From NCBI GenBank assembly GCA_910576865.1, contig CAJTKE010000006.1:62001-126000 (forward strand): a stretch of DNA of 64,000 nucleotides, given 5' to 3'. The DNA is from an uncultured Oscillibacter sp. (GTDB taxonomy: Bacteria; Bacillota; Clostridia; Oscillospirales; Oscillospiraceae). Below the pieces are notes generated by a model. It did not search any database and had not been told where the DNA came from. It saw only the letters and a list, made by a program, of their open reading frames with translations. Positions within the stretch are counted from its first letter, which is position 1; every line of letters begins with the position of its first letter. A program made the position numbers and the translations under genes. Shown piece after piece: positions 55,844 through 64,000 of this stretch.

Positions 55844-58540
55844 TCATGCCCCTTCCTGGCCCGGTGTATGGAAGAACGGGACCGCGGCGTCGGCCCGCCG
55901 CATGAACAGCAGGCCGAAGGACCCCGGGCCGCAGTTGCTGGCAATGGCGGAGGACGCTTTTTGCAGATAGACCCGCTCGAACGGACAGTACTGCTGCACC
56001 AGCGTCTGAATATACTGAAGCCGCTTCTCATCCATGCCGGAGTAGGTGATGAACAAAATGCGCCGGTCGATGTTCTTGGTATCCTGGAGCGTCTTCCTGA
56101 CGTATTTTTTCGCCGCATGAGTGAAGCTGCCCATCTCCATGCGGCTGACCAGCATCCGGCTCTTTTTCAGCTCCAGCACCGGGTGCAGCAGCAGCGCGTC
56201 GCAGAGGACCTGGATATGTCTGGATATCCGGCCGGACCGGCACATCATATGGGTGCTGTTTATGATGAAGGCGGAGGAGATGAAGTGCTCCATCCGGCCG
56301 ACGGACTCCAGGATGTCCGCCTTCGCGGCGTGATGCTCCGCCATGAAGGCGGCGCACAGCACCGTCAGGCCCATGCTGCTGGAGAGATGCCCGGAGTCGA
56401 CCACCGTGACATTTTCAAAGGACTTCGCCGCCTCCAGGGCGTTTTGATACCCCTCGCTGACGTGCCGCGCCATCGTGATATGGATGATGTTCTGGGCCTC
56501 CGTCAGCTTCTCCGCGAAGAACCTCTCATAGTCCTCCACATCGGGAGGCTGGGAGTAGCCTTTCCGCCCCTCGGAGATGTGCATCAGCAGCTCGTCGGGA
56601 CTCAGCTCCCGCTCATCCAGGAAGCGGCCCTCGTCCGTGCAGACGTAATAGGGGCAGACGGAGATGCCGAATTCCCTCCGGAGGGACTCCGGCAGGTCGC
56701 ACACGCTGTCCGTCGTGACCAGGATGGAGCGCCTCTGGGCCTGCTCGAAGATCAGGATGTCCTTTTCGATGTCCGCCTGCCGGGCCTCCTCGTTCAGATG
56801 CACCAGTCCCTTGGGAAGGATGCTCAGCACAGCCGCCTCCAGCAGCGCGCCGCTGACGGGCTTGGCCAGATATCCGCTGAAGCCCTCCTTGCGGTAGAGG
56901 AGCTGATTGTCGCTGCCCGCGTTGGCGGTCAGGGCCACCACGGGCACATCCTGGCACAGTCCGCCGGGCTGGACCCGCAGGGCGTGGAGGCACTGGATTC
57001 CGTCCATCTCCGGCATCAGATGGTCCATGAGGATGCAGTCGTAGTGGTGGTTCTGGGTCAGCGCCAGGCACCGCGCCCCGCTGGAGGCCGTGTCGATCTG
57101 GATCCTGGTCTCCGAGAGGAGCTTGCGCACCACCATCAGGTTCATATCGTTGTCGTCCACCACCAGAATGTGGGCGTCCGGTGCCTCAAAGCTCTGCCGG
57201 TAGGGTTCCCCGTCGTGGGACCGGGCCCGGGAGGTCAGGGTGAACGTCCCCAGCTCTTTTTCGTCCACGATGTCCTGATCCAGGGTGACGATGAACTTGG
57301 AGCCCTTGGTGTAGACGCTGTTGACGCTGATTTCGCCGCCCATCAGCTCCACCAGCTGCTTGACGATGCTCAGCCCCAGGCCGGTTCCCTCGATATAGCG
57401 GTTCTTTTCCTCGTCCACCCGCCGGAAGGCGTTGAAGATGTAGGGGATATTCTCCTTCTTCACTCCCTGGCCGGTATCCTCCACGGAGTACCAGACCCGC
57501 ACCCGGTTGACCGCCTGGCGCTCGCACCGGACGGAGAGGGTGACGGAGCCCTCGCTGGTGTACTTCACCGCGTTGTTCAGCAGGTTGATCAGAATCTGCT
57601 TGATGCGGACCTCGTCCCCGCAGAGCATGCTGGGAATGGAGGAGTCGATCTGGAGCTTGAACTCCAGGCCCTTTTCCTTGGCCTTGATCCAGATCATGTT
57701 GACGATCTCCGAGAACAGGGCGCCGGTCTCATAGGAGACGTTGACGATCTCCATTTTCCCGGATTTGATCTTGGAGATGTCCAGGATATCGTTGATGAGG
57801 GACAGCAGCAGCCTGCTGGCCCCCTGGATGTTCCTGGCGTTCTCCGCCACTTCCTCGGAAATGTTCTCCCGCAGGATGATCTCGTTCAGCCCGATGATGG
57901 TGTTGATGGGCGTGCGGATCTCGTGGCTCATGCTGGAGAAGAAGTGATTCTCCGCCCGGTTCAGCTCCTCGATTTCCTTCTTCTGCCGCTGGGTGAGGGC
58001 GTTTTCCTCCTCATACATGCGGCTCAGGAACATGAGCAGCACGCTGGTGAGCAGCCCCACCATGATCATGGAAAACGCGGAGTCAAACAGGGCGTTGTGG
58101 TGGATATTGGGCGTGGCCAGCTCCGGGTAATAAAAGGCGATGCCATAGCTCAGCAGGGTCTCCGCCGTGCAGAGCCCGAAAAACACCACCCGGCGCCTGC
58201 CCTGCAGGGTAATGCACACATAGATGAAGCAGAGAACGAACCACTCCGGCACGCCGCTGTAAAACCCACCCGCGGAAAAAAAGGTGATGGGAAACAGGAC
58301 CAGCAGCAGAACGGCGATGGCCGTGGCCCCCAGCTGGATGCGCTGCCTGCGGATGCTGTAGCGCACGATCAGAGACATGGCAAGGAGGCTCAGAAACAAA
58401 AGCCCGATATTCAAAACGCTCCGCCCCATGGGCAGAGTGAATATGAGGGCGATCATGCAGATGCCCGTCACGATCCGGAACATGCGCTCTCGCAGGCCGA
58501 TTCTGTGATCGGTGATGATCTCAAACCATTTTCTTATCAC
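55844..58540 (-). CDS. Hybrid histidine kinase - receiver - DegV fusion
   Basis: An 898-aa membrane protein. About six helices (20-175) are followed by the HisKA phospho-His at 206 (SMSHEIRTPINT), ATPase boxes N (NLLNNAVKYT, about 320), G1 (EDTGQGVKKEN) and G2 (GTGLGLSIVK). A receiver domain follows (457-565) with phospho-Asp 506 in CILMDHLMPEMDG and Lys560. From about 605 to 885 lies a DegV/EDD fatty-acid-binding domain: ILVTTDSVCDLPESLRREFG, YSQPPDVEDY in the ligand loop, and HITMARHVSEGYQNALEAA. A DegV domain on a kinase is unusual and suggests that lipid binding tunes phosphorelay. It starts with GTG at 58540 and is the last gene of a three-gene operon. Confidence 0.88.
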   Translation of the reverse strand: MIRKWFEIITDHRIGLRERMFRIVTGICMIALIFTLPMGRSVLNIGLLFLSLLAMSLIVRYSIRRQRIQLGATAIAVLLLVLFPITFFSAGGFYSGVPEWFVLCFIYVCITLQGRRRVVFFGLCTAETLLSYGIAFYYPELATPNIHHNALFDSAFSMIMVGLLTSVLLMFLSRMYEEENALTQRQKKEIEELNRAENHFFSSMSHEIRTPINTIIGLNEIILRENISEEVAENARNIQGASRLLLSLINDILDISKIKSGKMEIVNVSYETGALFSEIVNMIWIKAKEKGLEFKLQIDSSIPSMLCGDEVRIKQILINLLNNAVKYTSEGSVTLSVRCERQAVNRVRVWYSVEDTGQGVKKENIPYIFNAFRRVDEEKNRYIEGTGLGLSIVKQLVELMGGEISVNSVYTKGSKFIVTLDQDIVDEKELGTFTLTSRARSHDGEPYRQSFEAPDAHILVVDDNDMNLMVVRKLLSETRIQIDTASSGARCLALTQNHHYDCILMDHLMPEMDGIQCLHALRVQPGGLCQDVPVVALTANAGSDNQLLYRKEGFSGYLAKPVSGALLEAAVLSILPKGLVHLNEEARQADIEKDILIFEQAQRRSILVTTDSVCDLPESLRREFGISVCPYYVCTDEGRFLDERELSPDELLMHISEGRKGYSQPPDVEDYERFFAEKLTEAQNIIHITMARHVSEGYQNALEAAKSFENVTVVDSGHLSSSMGLTVLCAAFMAEHHAAKADILESVGRMEHFISSAFIINSTHMMCRSGRISRHIQVLCDALLLHPVLELKKSRMLVSRMEMGSFTHAAKKYVRKTLQDTKNIDRRILFITYSGMDEKRLQYIQTLVQQYCPFERVYLQKASSAIASNCGPGSFGLLFMRRADAAVPFFHTPGQEGA

Positions 58541-58595
58541 GAAGACTTCTACCCCTTAGAACATGGTATTTTGCAAAGGGCTTCCGAAAGCCCTG

Positions 58596-61136
58596 TCATT
58601 GTCCGGCGATGTCCGCGCAGAGCTTCTCATAGGCGCGCATCAGCGCGGGGTGGCGCTCCCGGATGTACGCGGCGTCGCCCCGCTTCCCGGCCAGCTCCAG
58701 CTCCTTCGCCTGGGCGGAAAGCGCCTCCGCGCCGATGGTCAGGGAGGTGCTCTTCAGCGCGTGGACCTTGACCGCGTAGTCCGTCCAGTTGGCGCTCTCG
58801 AAGAGGGAGACGATTTCCGCCCGCTTCTCCCCGCCCTGGACGCAGAACATCCGCAGCATCTCCCGGTAAAAATCCTCATCTCCGGCGCAGTAGTCCAGGC
58901 CCAGCTCCGTATTGACGCCGGCCTGCGCAAGCCGGTCGTAGGGAATCGCCGGGCCGCCGTCCTCCGGCGGCCCGGCCGCCGGTGCCTCTTCCGCCGGAAT
59001 GACCGGCGCGGCGGCGGGCGCTTCCTGTTCCGGGGCGGTCTCCCCATCGCTCGCGGGCGCATCTCTGCCCGTGGGCTTCGTGCTGTAGCGGATGCAGCTC
59101 TGGGGCAGCACCTTCCGCAGCACCCGCTCCAAAACGGTGCGCTCGATGGGCTTGGGGACAAACTCCGTAAAGCCCTCGCTGCGGAACATCTCCCGGGCAC
59201 CGCTGACGGTGTTGGCCGTCAGGGCGACCACCGGGAGGTCCTGGTACATGCCGCCCCGGAGCTCCCGGATTCTTTTCAGGGTCTCCACGCCGTCGAAGCC
59301 CGGCATCATGTGGTCCAGGAAAATGATGTCATAGGAGACGCTGCCGCACAGGGCCACAGCCTCCCGTCCGCTCAGGCAGGTATCCACCTCAATGCCGTAG
59401 CTCCCCAGGACGCCCTTGGCCACTACGAGGTTCATCTCCTCGTCATCCACCGCCAGGGCCCGGACGCCCACACAGGTGAAGGGCTTTCTGCCCGCGGCCT
59501 GGGCCTCCGCGAACCGGCGCTCGCCCATCTCCCCGTTCAGAAGGTTGGCAACGGACAGGGCGGAGAAGGGCTTGTGAATCACCAGCAACCGGCTGCCGCT
59601 TGTCAGGACGAATTCTCTTTCCGCAATGACGATGACTCGGAGGGTGTTCGACAGCTCCTCGTAATAGTCCGGGTTCTCCTCGTACTCCGACTGGGTGATG
59701 AACACGTGGGTCAGCTTGTAATTGCGCTGCAGCTTCAGCAGGGCCTCGAAATTGTGGGCCTGATACCCCTGGATCCCAAGGCCCTCCACCAGATTGTGGA
59801 TGAGCCCGTCGTAGTACTCCCGGACCGCGTCGCAGCTGTATTTCTCCGGCCTGAAATAGCAGGCGATGCAGAACCGGTCCGGATGATTGAGCACGATGCA
59901 GGGCTGCTCGTCCGCCACGCCCTGGGGGATCACGATGTGGGCGGACAGGCCCTGGTCCTCGTTGGCGAAGTGGATGAAGCCGCCCATGGCGTTCAGGAGT
60001 CCCCGGGCGATGGGAAGTCCCAGGCCCAGCCCCCCCGCGAAGCGGCTGCTCCCGGAGTCCGCCTGATAGAAAACGTCGTACATCTGCGTCAGCTGAGATT
60101 CCGTCATGCCGATGCCCGTGTCCCGGATGTCGACGATCAGATTGGCGCCGTAGCGCTCCCGCCGGCAGCCTATGCGGACGTTGACGCCGCCCTCCTCCGT
60201 AAACTTGATGGAGTTCTCCACCAGGATCTTCAGCACGTGGGAGATCTTCTCCGCGTCTCCCACCAGAACCGCGGGCATCTTCGGGTCGATGTCGAACACC
60301 AGCTCCAGATACTGCCGGTTGCTCTGCAGGGCGGTCATGGTGATGACATCGTTCAGCACGGAGGTGATCATGTACTCTTTTCTGGCCGGGGCCAGGGTGC
60401 CCTCCACGATCTCCGTGTAGTCCAGCATGTTGTTGATCTGACTGGACAGGCGCTTCCCCGCCATTTTGATGGAGGCCATGTCCGACCGGATATCCGGGGG
60501 CAGGTCCTTCCCCAGGGCCACCTCGCTGATGCCGATGACCATGTTGATGGGCGTGCGGAGCTCGTGGGATACGTTGGAGAGAAAGACCGCGTTCTGCTTG
60601 CCCGCCGTCTCCAGGTCCTTGAAAACGCGTTCGTACCACTTCTGCTGGACGCTCCGCCGCTCGATCCAGTATTTTGCCAGCAGCACACCGCCGAGGGTCA
60701 CGACGGCCCCCAGGCCCAGCCGGAATATGTCCTGGCTCCCCATATGGAGGGTGATGTTGTGAAAGATGAAAACGTGATACAGCACGATCAGGCCGTACAG
60801 GACCGCGATCACGTGCATGACCCACTTTTTGTTCAGCATGAACAGCGCCAGAATCAGGATGCTGGCCACGGCGGGAACGTCGAACAGACTGGATTTATGG
60901 ACGCCGAAGAAAAAGAACTCGGTCAGCATCAGTCCGGCGCACAGGTTCTCGTACAGCGTGTCCGAGCCCAAGCGCCCGATGTGCAGAAGCCATACGCAAA
61001 AGCAGCCCGCCGTCACCAGCAGGACCATCCAGAATTCCCAGGCCCGGATCACCGTGACCGCGCTCAGCATGCCGCTGAATATGGTCGCGATGACGGCCAG
61101 CAGCAGATGCCTGCCGGTCTGTTCCTCCGCCCTCAT
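58596..61136 (-). CDS. Hybrid sensor histidine kinase with receiver and HPt domains
   Basis: An 846-aa membrane protein. About six helices (10-160) are followed by HisKA with His191 (SNVSHELRTPINM) and the HATPase (N box VENSIKFTEEGG, G1 RDTGIGMTE, G2 GLGLGLPIARG). A degenerate receiver-like segment comes next (about 410-535), then a true receiver with Asp608 in IIFLDHMMPGFDG and Lys662. An Ala/Pro/Glu linker leads to a C-terminal HPt with His792 (VHALKSTSLTIGA). It can thus run a full His-Asp-His relay, with the stand-alone receiver encoded just before it as a possible last step. Its ATG overlaps that gene's stop (ATGA). The signal is unknown. Confidence 0.9.
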   Translation of the reverse strand: MRAEEQTGRHLLLAVIATIFSGMLSAVTVIRAWEFWMVLLVTAGCFCVWLLHIGRLGSDTLYENLCAGLMLTEFFFFGVHKSSLFDVPAVASILILALFMLNKKWVMHVIAVLYGLIVLYHVFIFHNITLHMGSQDIFRLGLGAVVTLGGVLLAKYWIERRSVQQKWYERVFKDLETAGKQNAVFLSNVSHELRTPINMVIGISEVALGKDLPPDIRSDMASIKMAGKRLSSQINNMLDYTEIVEGTLAPARKEYMITSVLNDVITMTALQSNRQYLELVFDIDPKMPAVLVGDAEKISHVLKILVENSIKFTEEGGVNVRIGCRRERYGANLIVDIRDTGIGMTESQLTQMYDVFYQADSGSSRFAGGLGLGLPIARGLLNAMGGFIHFANEDQGLSAHIVIPQGVADEQPCIVLNHPDRFCIACYFRPEKYSCDAVREYYDGLIHNLVEGLGIQGYQAHNFEALLKLQRNYKLTHVFITQSEYEENPDYYEELSNTLRVIVIAEREFVLTSGSRLLVIHKPFSALSVANLLNGEMGERRFAEAQAAGRKPFTCVGVRALAVDDEEMNLVVAKGVLGSYGIEVDTCLSGREAVALCGSVSYDIIFLDHMMPGFDGVETLKRIRELRGGMYQDLPVVALTANTVSGAREMFRSEGFTEFVPKPIERTVLERVLRKVLPQSCIRYSTKPTGRDAPASDGETAPEQEAPAAAPVIPAEEAPAAGPPEDGGPAIPYDRLAQAGVNTELGLDYCAGDEDFYREMLRMFCVQGGEKRAEIVSLFESANWTDYAVKVHALKSTSLTIGAEALSAQAKELELAGKRGDAAYIRERHPALMRAYEKLCADIAGQ

Positions 61137-61495
61137 GCGTTTTCAAGCTCCTGGGCCACTCGTTTCATCAGCTCCTGAGGCCGGTAGGGCTTTTTCAGGT
61201 AGTTCGCCGCGCCCATATTGATGGCGCTGCGGACGTCCTCCTCCAGACCCGACGCCGTCAGGAAAATCACGGGGACTTCGGCGGCGAATCCCTTCATGCG
61301 CTCAAAAGTCTCAATGCCGTTCATCTCAGGCATATCAATATCCAGCAGGACCATATCCACTTTTTCGTTCTTCAGCTTCACCAGAGCCTCCGTCCCGGAG
61401 TCGGCCAGAAGCACGTCGTAGGTTTTTCCCAGGATGATCTTTGTCCTCGCCAGATTCATGCTGTCGTCGTCCACGACCAAAATACGCTTTTTCAT
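61133..61495 (-). CDS. Stand-alone response-regulator receiver (CheY-like)
   Basis: A 120-aa single receiver domain: ILVVDDDSMNL with the acidic pair, phospho-Asp in MVLLDIDMPEMNG (about residue 53), the conserved Thr in FLTASG, and Lys in YLKKPYRP. There is no output domain, so it works by protein contact or as a phosphate carrier. The ATG at 61495 follows GGGAGG. First gene of the operon with the two hybrid kinases, overlapping the next start by 4 bp. Confidence 0.9.
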   Translation of the reverse strand: MKKRILVVDDDSMNLARTKIILGKTYDVLLADSGTEALVKLKNEKVDMVLLDIDMPEMNGIETFERMKGFAAEVPVIFLTASGLEEDVRSAINMGAANYLKKPYRPQELMKRVAQELENA

Positions 61496-61546
61496 GTAAC
61501 TGCCTCCCTGTTTCGCTGGTGAGGCCTGCAACGCCTCATGAAATTC

Positions 61547-61575
61547 ATTCTAAAGGAAAGCCGGTGGAAAATCAA
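61547..61575 (-). promoter_or_regulatory. Promoter of the phosphorelay operon
   Basis: TTGATT (61575-61570), 17-bp spacer, TAGAAT (61552-61547) on the minus strand. Confidence 0.6.
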
Positions 61576-61655
61576 GACTGTATTTCCGCCTGTCGGGCGG
61601 AAATGACAGCGGCACCTTCTCTTTGCGGATTCGGCTGCTGAATGGTTTGCCATAG

Positions 61656-61684
61656 TTGACAGGCATGGCATGACCTGCTATACT
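61656..61684 (+). promoter_or_regulatory. Promoter of LysR copy B
   Basis: Perfect TTGACA (61656-61661), 17-bp spacer, TATACT (61679-61684). An imperfect palindrome CAGGCATGGCATGACCTG lies inside the spacer and could be an operator. Confidence 0.8.
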
Positions 61685-61712
61685 TTTTTCCATGAACAAG
61701 GGGGTGTATCTC

Positions 61713-62600
61713 ATGGAACTGCGGGTTCTGCGCTACTTTCTGGCCGTGGCCCGGGAGGAGAGCATCTGCGGCGCGGCGGAGTCCCTCCACCTCTCCCAGC
61801 CCACCCTCTCCCGCCAGCTCATGGACCTGGAGGCGGAGCTGGGGAAGAAGCTGTTCCTCCGGGGCAACCGCCATATCACGCTGACGGAGGACGGTGCATT
61901 GCTTCGAAAGCGTGCGGAGGAAATCCTGGACCTGGTGGAGAAGACCACCGGCGAGCTGACGGCGGAGCCCGCGGACCTCGCGGGGGACATTTACATTGGG
62001 GCCGGGGAGACCCGGGGCGTCCACCTTCTCACCCAGGCGGCCCGCCGCCTCCAGGAAAAGCACCCCCGGGTCCATTTTCACATTTCCAGCGGGGACACCG
62101 CCGACGTGACGGAGAAGCTGGACAAGGGCCTGATCGACTTCGGGCTGCTGTTCGACCCCGTCAACACCGCCAAGTACAGCGCTTATCCCCTGCCCACAGC
62201 GGACACCTGGGGGATTCTTCTGCGCCGGGAGCACCCCCTGGCGGAGAAGCCCTCCCTCACGGCGGAGGACGCGGCCGGGCTTCCTCTCATCATCTCCCGC
62301 CGCTTCCAGGACGCAAGCGCCCTGGAGGATTGGTTTGGCCGGCGGTTTGACACGCTGAACATCGTGGCCAGCTACAGCCTGCTCTACAACGCCTCGCTGA
62401 TGGTGGAGGACGGCCTGGGCGCGGCGCTGTGCCTGGACGGCATCATCAACACCGCCGGAGACGGCCCGCTCTGCTTCCGGCCGCTTCATCCGCCCATCTG
62501 CGCCAGCATGAGCGTGGTTTGGAAGAAGTATCAGGTCTTCTCCAGGGCAGCGGAGGCGTTTCTGGAGCTTCTGCGGCAGGAGGGCGGGGGCCGGAAATGA
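61713..62600 (+). CDS. LysR family regulator (intact copy B)
   Basis: A 295-aa LTTR. HTH at 1-60 (MELRVLRYFLAVAREESICG, HLSQPTLSRQLMDLEAELGK), then a full effector domain (DIYIGAGETRGVHLLTQAAR, PLIISRRFQDASALEDWF). The ATG at 61713 follows AGGGGGTG by 7 nt. It is the intact counterpart of the deleted LysR gene at 23710-24048, with near-identical promoter, start and 3' flank. In this copy the SLH-flavodoxin gene downstream is broken, so its remaining target may be the intact SLH-flavodoxin gene 38 kb away. Confidence 0.88.
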   Translation: MELRVLRYFLAVAREESICGAAESLHLSQPTLSRQLMDLEAELGKKLFLRGNRHITLTEDGALLRKRAEEILDLVEKTTGELTAEPADLAGDIYIGAGETRGVHLLTQAARRLQEKHPRVHFHISSGDTADVTEKLDKGLIDFGLLFDPVNTAKYSAYPLPTADTWGILLRREHPLAEKPSLTAEDAAGLPLIISRRFQDASALEDWFGRRFDTLNIVASYSLLYNASLMVEDGLGAALCLDGIINTAGDGPLCFRPLHPPICASMSVVWKKYQVFSRAAEAFLELLRQEGGGRK

Positions 62601-62679
62601 GCCTCCGTTCCCATACCATGCTTTTCAAGCACGTCAGGAAATAGAAACAAAGTATTTTACATTTCACGGACCACGGAAT

Positions 62680-62714
62680 AAAATCGGAGCTGTCAGACCG
62701 GCAGCTCCGATTTT
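62680..62714 (+). terminator. Terminator after LysR copy B
   Basis: Stem AAAATCGGAGCTG / CAGCTCCGATTTT, loop 9 nt, with a T-run. Same structure as at 23596-23630. Confidence 0.85.
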
Positions 62715-62743
62715 TGATTTTGCAGACAGAAAGGATGACGCCT

Positions 62744-63178
62744 ATGAACGCGATGAAACGATTTTACTCCCTCGTGCTGGTGCTGTGCATGACGCTGGCC
62801 CTCACCGCCACGGCCTGCGCCGTGGAAACTGCTTTCTCCGATGTGGACACGGAGAGCCCCTATGCCGAAGCCATTCAATGGGCGGCGGAAAACGGCTATG
62901 TCAACGGCTACAGTGACGGCCGCGCTTCGGAGTCGGCGACAATGTGACCCGGGCCCATCTGGTGGGGCCAAGCACCCAAGATCATCTACACCTTCCTGGA
63001 GAGCGGCGAGTTCGGCGGCAAGACCATCGTGCCCTTCTGCACCTCCGGCAGCAGCGGCATCGGCTCCAGCGCCGAAAACCTCCGTGCCTCCGCGCTGAAC
63101 CTCACGGTCAACGGGACCACCCTCACCGCGACGCTTTCGGACAACTCCTCCGCCCGGGCAGTGGAGGCTCAATTTTGA
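62744..63178 (+). pseudogene. Decayed copy of the SLH-flavodoxin-cyclophilin gene
   Basis: It begins like the intact gene (signal peptide MNAMKRFYSLVLVLCMTLAL, first SLH module to NGYSDGR). It shifts frame (GRASESATM, stop at about 62945), then jumps to the middle of the flavodoxin domain (APKIIYTFLESGEFGGKTIV, PFCTSGSSGIGSSAENL). From there it jumps to the start of the cyclophilin-like domain (LTVNGTTLTATLSDNSSARA), and ends VEAQF at 63178. At least three deletions and one frameshift separate it from the gene at 22037-23566. No functional product is expected. Confidence 0.82.
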
Positions 63179-63194
63179 CAGTTATACGCCCGCT

Positions 63195-63935
63195 TCATTC
63201 CAAACAGGTCAGGGCGTTCAGCGTCCGGGGGAACCCGATAAAGGGCAGGCACTGGGTCAGGGCGTCAATCAAGGTCTCCCGCGTATTCCCCACGCTCAGA
63301 TTCGCCCCCGCATGGGCTTTCGCCTGGGGCTCACAGCCGCCGAGACAGCAGATGGCGCAGAAGGTGATCAGCTCCCGCATTTTCAAATCCAGCGTGCCTC
63401 TGGTGTAGAAGTCACCAAAGCAGCAGGCGGAGAGGTAGTCCTGAATGTGCTTCAGCTCCGCTGGGGCGTTGGCCCGCATGGCGTTGATCGTGTCCGCGCC
63501 GAAAATCTTCTGCTGGACGGCATGCCCCTTTTCAAACCGGGTTTCCTCGGAGACAGTGGACTGGTTCGCCGGCGGACAGGGAATGCCGGCGGACTGAAAC
63601 GCCTGATTGACCTCATCCAGCGCACACTGCACCTTCTCAAAGCCGATATAGGGGGCGCATTGATAAATTGTTTCCTTGATCTGCTCCGGGGCGGCGCCCG
63701 CATCCAGGGCGGACAGCGTATACCGGGCCAGGGGCTTCCAGGTCTGGGTCGCGGTCAAAGCCGTCAGCCGGATCAGGGCCTTTTGCGGGTCGGACAGGGC
63801 GCCGTGTTCGGTCACGTCGCCGCACAAAAAGCCTTGGGCGATTTCCTGAAATTCCGGGTCACAGCCATGATCAGAAAAAGCCTGTCCCCGATACCAGATC
63901 CGGTTGTTCTTTTCCGTCCGTTTCGTTCGTTTCAT
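63195..63935 (-). CDS. Carboxymuconolactone decarboxylase family protein, two domains
   Basis: A 246-aa protein with two AhpD/CMD-like repeats. Residues about 30-115 hold ALIRLTALTATQTWKPLARY and EQIKETIYQCAPYIGFEKVQ. Residues about 140-240 hold LDLKMRELITFCAICCLGGC and ETLIDALTQCLPFIGFPRTL. Cysteines occur in ICCLGGC, but the AhpD CxxC-xx-H order is not clear. Such double-CMD proteins are common in anaerobes near LysR and flavodoxin genes; the reaction is unknown. GGAGG lies before the ATG at 63935. The remaining 65 bases to the window end hold no complete feature. Confidence 0.85.
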   Translation of the reverse strand: MKRTKRTEKNNRIWYRGQAFSDHGCDPEFQEIAQGFLCGDVTEHGALSDPQKALIRLTALTATQTWKPLARYTLSALDAGAAPEQIKETIYQCAPYIGFEKVQCALDEVNQAFQSAGIPCPPANQSTVSEETRFEKGHAVQQKIFGADTINAMRANAPAELKHIQDYLSACCFGDFYTRGTLDLKMRELITFCAICCLGGCEPQAKAHAGANLSVGNTRETLIDALTQCLPFIGFPRTLNALTCLE

Positions 63936-64000
63936 TTGATTGCCTCCATTGTCACAGTGAAATCTTTCGTCATACCGAGGAGGAAAGAAGGTTTCTTCAT

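Noticed and set aside
55766..61178. Two very long plus-strand frames (about 1000 and 870 codons)
   Set aside because: They mirror the two hybrid kinase genes; the real strand shows kinase, receiver, DegV and HPt motifs in order.

Overview
The window looks like chromosomal DNA of a GC-rich gut-type Clostridia, most likely Oscillospiraceae (Flavonifractor/Intestinimonas/Lawsonibacter-like). The reasons are strong aggagg ribosome binding sites, TTGACA-17-TATAAT promoters, a T-box leader, a yjdF-type riboswitch, S-layer-homology (SLH) proteins with flavodoxin domains, EFR1-type ferrodoxins and an AmmeMemoRadiSam locus. The genus is an inference. I saw no rRNA, tRNA or CRISPR array.

Layout. 0-12.3 kb is mostly intact core-type sequence: a partial unknown gene, a YjdF protein behind its riboswitch, a MacB-like ABC exporter, nicotinate phosphoribosyltransferase, a tiny membrane-peptide locus with convergent promoters, and a cls / TtcA-like / Sel1-repeat run. 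12.4-13.6 kb holds a deleted parA and a Fic gene. 13.8-18.4 kb is a LysR gene followed by an operon of two unknown membrane proteins (one DUF3100), an amidohydrolase and a TSUP permease. 18.5-31.9 kb is a scarred accessory zone. Almost every gene there is truncated, internally deleted or fused: LysR, flavodoxin, SLH and DUF362 genes, an ArsP-like permease, an integrase, an HTH gene, DUF6076 and an hsdR scrap. A carboxymuconolactone-decarboxylase/cupin gene and an AmmeMemoRadiSam pair are the mostly intact parts.

31.9-36.6 kb is a sulfur/amino-acid module: MarR, APC permease, EFR1 ferrodoxin, and a PatB-type lyase fused to a peroxiredoxin. 36.8-39.5 kb holds an acyltransferase and an ECF sigma factor with its DUF4367 partner. 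39.8-45.9 kb is a tight cluster of MBL-fold, GAF-HD-GYP, FecR/LRR surface protein, NHL protein and a PseB-like dehydratase. leuA with a T-box leader follows. 48.0-51.3 kb is a lower-GC island with an SF1 helicase and an unknown partner gene beside a serine-recombinase scrap; this is the best candidate for an undescribed (defence-like) system. Then come a tocopherol-cyclase-like gene, a ferredoxin / NapH-like / CoA-disulfide-reductase-rhodanese operon with a Crp/Fnr regulator, and a three-gene phosphorelay operon (receiver, hybrid kinase with HPt, and a hybrid kinase fused to a DegV lipid-binding domain).

The right end (61.6-63.2 kb) carries an inverted second copy of the LysR/SLH-flavodoxin unit found at 22.0-24.1 kb. 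Decay is complementary: at 22-24 kb the regulator is broken and the SLH-flavodoxin gene intact, while at 61.6-63.2 kb the reverse holds. Gene calls rest on reading translated proteins and motifs by eye; no database search was run.
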